Part shown: one piece after another, positions 59,907 to 64,000 of the stretch
How positions within the stretch are numbered: the first letter of the stretch is position 1
How the letters are laid out: the number at the start of each line of letters is the position of its first letter
Assembly: GCF_002259745.1 (NCBI RefSeq)
Contig: NZ_MWWW01000015.1
Coordinates: 1-64,000, forward strand
Origin: Bifidobacterium myosotis
Lineage (GTDB): Bacteria > Actinomycetota > Actinomycetes > Actinomycetales > Bifidobacteriaceae
Length of the DNA stretch: 64,000 bases
Direction: 5' to 3'
Made by a program: the position numbers and the translations under genes
The notes under the pieces: generated by a model
Databases searched by the model: none
Told to the model about the DNA's origin: nothing
What the model saw: only the letters and a program-made list of their open reading frames with translations

Positions 59907-60809
59907 TCATGCCACGGTCAGGGTCTGGGCGAGGGTGTGGGAGGCGTCGGGGGCGAGGGTGACGGCCTTGTCGCGGCAGATGGCGGCCTCGACGGCCACG
60001 AAACCGCGCCATTCGCCGGCACCGGGACGGGTGTTGGCGAGCGCCTCGCCGCCCGTCCTGCCGGGATTCCACACCACGGTCTGAGGGGAGCCGGACTTGT
60101 CGATTCGGATGGTCCGGCCGAGTACAGCGTCGTGCAGTTCCAGCGGACGATCCGAGTAATAGACGCGATCGACGGCTGAATCGCCAAACGTCACGTCCTC
60201 GTCGGCCTGCGTTTTCGGCGGGAAACCGGCGATTGTGGCATCCAGATACGTGCTGCCTTCGAGTCCGCGCAGTCGAGCTCCGTCAAGGTCACCGACATGC
60301 AGATACGAGTGCAGCGCAGCCTCGAAGGTGAGCGGCCCCTCTCCAGTGTTGGCGACGGTCAGAGCCATCGTGAGCGAGCGGGCTTGCAGCGTCACGTCGT
60401 AGACGGCGCGGAATCGCGGATTCGGCTCGTCATCCAGCCACGGGACCTCACCGGCCGGCGCATCGGCAGGCTCCAGCACATACCGTATGCAGCTGCCGGC
60501 GGACTGGTCTCCAACAGACTGACCTCCGGCGGACGAGTCGGAATCGAGACGCCACCACGAGCGCCGGGCGAACCCGTGGATCGAGCTTTTCGCGGTCTGA
60601 CGGCCGTGTGCATATCCGGGGCCAAACCACGGGAAGCAGATGGGTACGCCTCCCCCAAGGGGACGGCCATCCTCGAAGCGCCAAGTGGACGGCGTCCAGA
60701 TGACGTCCGGCTGGCCGGCAGGCGCCCACCGAAGAAGATGGGCGCCGTAATCGCTGATGGCCGCAGTGCCGCCGGCATTGGACAGGGTGCGGATGACGAA
60801 ATCAGGCAT
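59907..60809 (-). CDS. D-hexose-6-phosphate mutarotase-like protein (aldose 1-epimerase fold)
   Basis: Start 60809 (MPDFVIRTLSNAGG) has GAGG upstream. The 300-residue protein has the YeaD-type galactose-mutarotase-like fold: VPICFPWFGPGYAHGR near residues 54-70, catalytic His in ALHSYLHVGD near 167-176 and Glu in GFVAVEAA near 268. YeaD-type enzymes interconvert anomers of hexose-6-phosphates. It lies 88 bp downstream of nagA on the same strand, so it may belong to the nag operon. A 30-residue Gly/Ser/Gln insertion (GGQSVGDQSAG) is unusual. Confidence 0.86.
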   Translation of the reverse strand: MPDFVIRTLSNAGGTAAISDYGAHLLRWAPAGQPDVIWTPSTWRFEDGRPLGGGVPICFPWFGPGYAHGRQTAKSSIHGFARRSWWRLDSDSSAGGQSVGDQSAGSCIRYVLEPADAPAGEVPWLDDEPNPRFRAVYDVTLQARSLTMALTVANTGEGPLTFEAALHSYLHVGDLDGARLRGLEGSTYLDATIAGFPPKTQADEDVTFGDSAVDRVYYSDRPLELHDAVLGRTIRIDKSGSPQTVVWNPGRTGGEALANTRPGAGEWRGFVAVEAAICRDKAVTLAPDASHTLAQTLTVA

Positions 60810-60896
60810 GATGACCTCGGAAAGCAAACGTGAACTCGGCGGATGGATTATGGATTCCCGGTACCTGAGCATGCGACTGAGCAGGTACCTGAACCG

Positions 60897-62204
60897 TTAC
60901 CTGAGCTGTCGTCCGGCGCACCAGACGTGTTGGACGATCCAGTCGGTGGGGTCGAGGAGGTTGAGGTCGGCGGCGTATCCGGGGGCGATCAGGCCGAGCG
61001 GGGCGCCGGTGACGGGGTTGGGCCGGTCGAAGCCGAACACGCGGGCCGGGGTCAGGGTGGCGGCCTCGACGGCGTCGGCGGGCGCGAATCCGAGTTCGTT
61101 GACCGCGCGTCGGACCGCGACCTCCAAGGTGAGCGTGGAGCCGGCGATCGCGCCGTTGGAGACCAGGCGCGCGTGCCCGTCGACCACGTTCACGTCGAGT
61201 TCGCCGAGCTTGTACGCGCCGTCCGGGCATCCGGTCGCGGCCATCGCGTCCGTGACGAACGCGACGCGGTGGGGCGCCAGCCCGAAACCGAGCCGGACCA
61301 TCGGGTCCTGCACATGGAAGCCGTCGTTGATCAGCTCGATCGTGACGCGCGGGTCCTCGACCGCGGCCGGGATCGGCCCCGGTTCGCGGTGTTTGAGCCC
61401 GTTCATCGCGTTGAACATGTGGGTCATGATGCGCGCGCCCGCGTCGAAACCGGCCCTCGCGGCCGCGTAGTCCGCGTCGCAGTGGCCCACCGCCGGCACC
61501 ACGCCCGCGGCCGCGAACCGGCCGATCGCGTCGATCCCGTGCTCGTACTCGGGGGCGATGGTGATCTGCCGGATGCAGCCCGGACGGCCGGCCGCAGGGT
61601 CGGCGCCCGACGCGTCCAGCAACGCGTCCACGAGCTCCGGGACCGGGTCCCTCAGGCAGGCCGGGTCGTGCGCGCCCTTGCGGGCCAGGGCCAGGAACGG
61701 GCCCTCCAAGTGGCAGCCGAGGATGTCCGGACGGCCCGTGGCCATCCGCTCGCGCACCGCGCGGATGTTGCGGCACATCACGTCCACCGGGTTCGTGATC
61801 AGGGACAGCACCTGACGCGTGGTGCCGTGCACCGCGTGGCCGGCACGCGCCACGTCGATGCCCTCCGGCCCGTCGTCGAAGCTCCGCTCCCACGCGCCGT
61901 GCGCGTGGATGTCCACGTAGCCGGGCGTCAGGATGCGGCCGCCCGCGTCGATCACCGCACCATGCGCGGCCGGATCGATGCCCGCCGAACGGCACGCGTG
62001 CTCGAACGCCTCCTCACCCGAACCATCCACGCCCGCCGAACCCGAGGCGACGATCACGCCACGCGCATCCGACACGACCCACCAGCCCGAACGCACGCCA
62101 CGCGCATCCACCTTGCGCGCCCCACGGATCGCGACCGGCTTGGCCGCGCCCTCCAACGCCGTCGTCACCCGGGCGACGACCGCCCGCCTATCCTCAACCG
62201 TCAT
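60897..62204 (-). CDS. nagA: N-acetylglucosamine-6-phosphate deacetylase
   Basis: Removes acetate from GlcNAc-6-phosphate to give glucosamine-6-phosphate. Start 62204 (MTVEDRRAVVARV) with AAGGAG upstream; another ATG overlapping that region soon stops. The 435-residue amidohydrolase shows YVDIHAHGAW (metal-binding HxHG), HLEGPFL with catalytic-site Glu, VGHCDADY, THMFNAMNGL, and FVTDAMAATGCP with the catalytic Asp. It follows nagB by 41 bp, so the pair forms an operon. Confidence 0.95.
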   Translation of the reverse strand: MTVEDRRAVVARVTTALEGAAKPVAIRGARKVDARGVRSGWWVVSDARGVIVASGSAGVDGSGEEAFEHACRSAGIDPAAHGAVIDAGGRILTPGYVDIHAHGAWERSFDDGPEGIDVARAGHAVHGTTRQVLSLITNPVDVMCRNIRAVRERMATGRPDILGCHLEGPFLALARKGAHDPACLRDPVPELVDALLDASGADPAAGRPGCIRQITIAPEYEHGIDAIGRFAAAGVVPAVGHCDADYAAARAGFDAGARIMTHMFNAMNGLKHREPGPIPAAVEDPRVTIELINDGFHVQDPMVRLGFGLAPHRVAFVTDAMAATGCPDGAYKLGELDVNVVDGHARLVSNGAIAGSTLTLEVAVRRAVNELGFAPADAVEAATLTPARVFGFDRPNPVTGAPLGLIAPGYAADLNLLDPTDWIVQHVWCAGRQLR

Positions 62205-62245
62205 ACGCCATGCTCCTTCACATCCAGACCCCGAGTCCCGACCGG

Positions 62246-63058
62246 TCAGATGCCCTGCCAGGCCGGCTTGTGCGCGTACGCGTACCGGTAGTAGTCCTTG
62301 TGACGCAGACGCGAGGCCGCCTCCTCGTCCACGATGATCGTCGCATGCGGGTGCAGCTGCAGCGCGGACGCCGGGCAGAACGCGGACACACCGCCCTCCA
62401 CCGTCTCCTCGATCGCCTCCGCCTTGCCCGAACCGAACGCCAGCAGCACCAGATGACGGGCCTTCAGCACCGTGCCGATGCCCTGCGTGATGCAATGTGT
62501 CGGCACCTGGTTGATGTCGTCATCGAAGAAGCGCGCGTTGTCGATGCGCGTCTGCTCCGCCAACGTCTTCACACGCGTACCCGACGCCAACGACGAACCC
62601 GGCTCGTTGAACCCGATATGCCCGTCCGTGCCGATGCCCAGAATCTGCACATCGATGCCGCCAGCCGCCTCGATCGCACGATCATAGGCAGGACCAGCCA
62701 ACGCGATCCGCTCGCCATCCTCCAACGGGGCGCCATCCAGGATATCGCCCGGCACATGCACCTTCTCCGGGTCCAGACCCAACGGCTCGACCACCGTGCG
62801 GTGAATCGTCGAATGATACGACTGCGGATGATCCAACGGCAATCCCAGATACTCATCCAACGCGAAACCACGCACACGCGACACGTCAATCGACTCGTCA
62901 CGCACGATCCGCGCCAGCGCCCGGTAGGCGGCCAACGGGCTCGAACCCGTGGCCAAACCCAACACCGCATCCGGCTTCGACTTGATAAGATCAGCCACCG
63001 CACGACCATAAATCTGGCCGGCCTCCTCCTGATCCTTCACGATGATCACTTCAGCCAT
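62246..63058 (-). CDS. nagB: Glucosamine-6-phosphate deaminase
   Basis: Converts glucosamine-6-phosphate to fructose-6-phosphate and ammonia, the entry to the bifid shunt. Start 63058 (MAEVIIVKDQEEAGQ) has AAAGGA upstream. The 270-residue protein carries GLATGSSPLAAYRAL near residue 34-48, FALDEYLGLP near 65 and LGIGTDGHIGFNEPGSS near 125-141, with the catalytic Asp and His of the family. Normal length; no truncation. Its upstream gap (63059-63130) has TGTGATTGATA-like repeats and may contain the promoter. Confidence 0.96.
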   Translation of the reverse strand: MAEVIIVKDQEEAGQIYGRAVADLIKSKPDAVLGLATGSSPLAAYRALARIVRDESIDVSRVRGFALDEYLGLPLDHPQSYHSTIHRTVVEPLGLDPEKVHVPGDILDGAPLEDGERIALAGPAYDRAIEAAGGIDVQILGIGTDGHIGFNEPGSSLASGTRVKTLAEQTRIDNARFFDDDINQVPTHCITQGIGTVLKARHLVLLAFGSGKAEAIEETVEGGVSAFCPASALQLHPHATIIVDEEAASRLRHKDYYRYAYAHKPAWQGI

Positions 63059-63130
63059 AATCAATTCCTTTCCGTTGTGATGACTGTGATTGATACGTGG
63101 ATTGATGTATGTGATGGGATACGTTTGCGA

Positions 63131-64000
63131 TTACCGGAGCACCATGCCGAGGTTCCTGAGGAACTGGGCGGTGGTGTGCTTGTCCTTGAAGACGGCGGTA
63201 TTGCCGAGGATACGTTCGCACACGCTGCCGAGTTCGTCCTCGACGGCGGCATGAATCGTCTCCGGGTCGCGCGCGCCGTCCAGCTTGGCCGAGATCTCAT
63301 CCCACTGGCGGTGGAATTCCGCGCAATCCTCCGGCAGTGGTTCGCCGGCCGCGAGTGCCGCCTCGAGCCTGCCAAGCTGATCGACCAAACGGCCGGGGAG
63401 GATGAACAGGCCCTGCGCCTCGATGAGTCCGATCGGCTCCTGCTTGATAGGCCAGAACTCGGGATGCGCGTGGAAGATGCCCTCGGGGTATTCCTCACTC
63501 ACCGCGTTGTTGCGGAAGATCAGGCTCATCTCGTAACCACGGCCGGTGACGATGGCGCTCGGCGAGAGGGCCGACTGGCGGTTGCCGTCCGCGTCGTGGC
63601 TGGCGATGCCCTGCTGCGGATCGTCGTAGTTCACCCATGCCTCGCGGATGCGGTCGGACACCTCCACGATGTGCTCGCGCGATGGCGAGACCACGCGCAC
63701 GGCGGTGCCGGGCCAGTCGAGGATCTCGACCACGGTGTCCGGGAAGTCGGGCACGGCGAACGTGGCCCACGCGGCGGCCTTATGCATCGGCAGCAGCTCG
63801 CCGCCGCCCTGATAGTGGTCGTGGGCGAGCACCGAGCCACCGATGCGCGGCAAAGCGGCGTTGCAGCCGAGGAAGTAGCCGGGGAAACGGTCCACGAAGT
63901 CGAGCAGATGGACAAACGTGGCGCGGTCCACATGCATCGGCGTGTGCTGCGTGTTCACGCAGATGCCATGCTGGCGAAAGTAGCCGTATGGGGAGAACTG
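63131..64000 (-). CDS. galT: Class II UDP-glucose-hexose-1-phosphate uridylyltransferase, 3' part
   Basis: The frame is open past the window edge (the first visible codons give QFSPYGYFRQHGICVNTQHT), so about 289 C-terminal residues are seen. VLAHDHYQGGGELLPMHKA contains the active-site HDHYQGG variant of the HxHxQ motif of the class II GalT family (Gram-positive type). It transfers UMP from UDP-glucose to galactose-1-phosphate, or in bifidobacteria also serves the lacto-N-biose route. It is 73 bp upstream of nagB on the same strand. Confidence 0.9.
   Translation of the reverse strand, partial: QFSPYGYFRQHGICVNTQHTPMHVDRATFVHLLDFVDRFPGYFLGCNAALPRIGGSVLAHDHYQGGGELLPMHKAAAWATFAVPDFPDTVVEILDWPGTAVRVVSPSREHIVEVSDRIREAWVNYDDPQQGIASHDADGNRQSALSPSAIVTGRGYEMSLIFRNNAVSEEYPEGIFHAHPEFWPIKQEPIGLIEAQGLFILPGRLVDQLGRLEAALAAGEPLPEDCAEFHRQWDEISAKLDGARDPETIHAAVEDELGSVCERILGNTAVFKDKHTTAQFLRNLGMVLR

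Overview
The window is GC-rich, densely packed and uses classical AAGGAG-type ribosome binding sites. The gene set is that of a Bifidobacterium, most likely of the B. longum/B. breve group: an oxidative pentose-phosphate cluster (zwf-opcA-pgl-gnd), a two-unit iron uptake locus, paired YhgE/Pip membrane proteins, a DUF6020 membrane protein, nagBA and a class II galT. Genus is inferred from gene content and recalled family similarity; no search was run.

Layout. 1-640: broken edge of an ISL3-type insertion sequence, then palindromic dispersed repeats. 1133-6495: zwf-opcA, pgl and convergent gnd. 6956-9449: two membrane proteins, followed by a striking 4+4 inverted array of 19-bp-period repeats. 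9887-15951: operator-like region, two translationally coupled YhgE/Pip proteins and a TetR regulator. 16117-25025 (minus strand): iron system of FTR1 permease and P19 lipoprotein, then a DUF2318 Fe-S membrane protein, two FtsX-type permeases, an ATPase and an FMN-binding lipoprotein. 25193-27733: a DUF6020-type membrane protein with an in-frame 15-bp tandem repeat. 28060-28363: iterated motifs and a large nested palindrome upstream of tRNA-Ser(GGA). 28785-35126: an integrative element (tyrosine integrase, HTH protein, P-loop replication-type protein, DUF3800 protein) with no visible phage structural genes. 35145-40754: a second TetR plus YhgE/Pip pair. 40986-43448: a decayed NAD(P)-binding gene, an HxlR regulator, a DUF1275 protein and a membrane-anchored protein. 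43909-46442: tRNA-Gln, two identical tRNA-Glu and gltX. 46443-47823: a long gene-free stretch with three 103-bp hairpin repeats. 47824-50628: a DUF805 protein, a second 15-bp VNTR and an esterase-like hydrolase. 50737-59501: a LacI-controlled sugar locus with two GH123/DUF4091-like glycosidases and an ABC importer. 59907-64000: a mutarotase-like protein, nagA, nagB and the 3' part of galT.

How it works together. The right-hand 14 kb reads as a glycan salvage region: the ABC system imports an oligosaccharide, two intracellular GH123-like enzymes with the Asp-Glu pair of substrate-assisted hexosaminidases may release an N-acetylhexosamine, and NagA/NagB (and GalT for galactose) would feed glycolysis. 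TGACGTCA palindromes lie upstream of the binding-protein gene, the LacI gene and the divergent glycosidase, suggesting one LacI regulon. The iron locus resembles the FetMP/P19-type systems but ends with an FMN-binding lipoprotein. Most novelty lies in the non-coding structure: symmetric repeat arrays at 9474, 28168 and 46997, a palindrome built on the gnd stop codon, and a copy of the tRNA-Ser 3' end embedded in a coding region.
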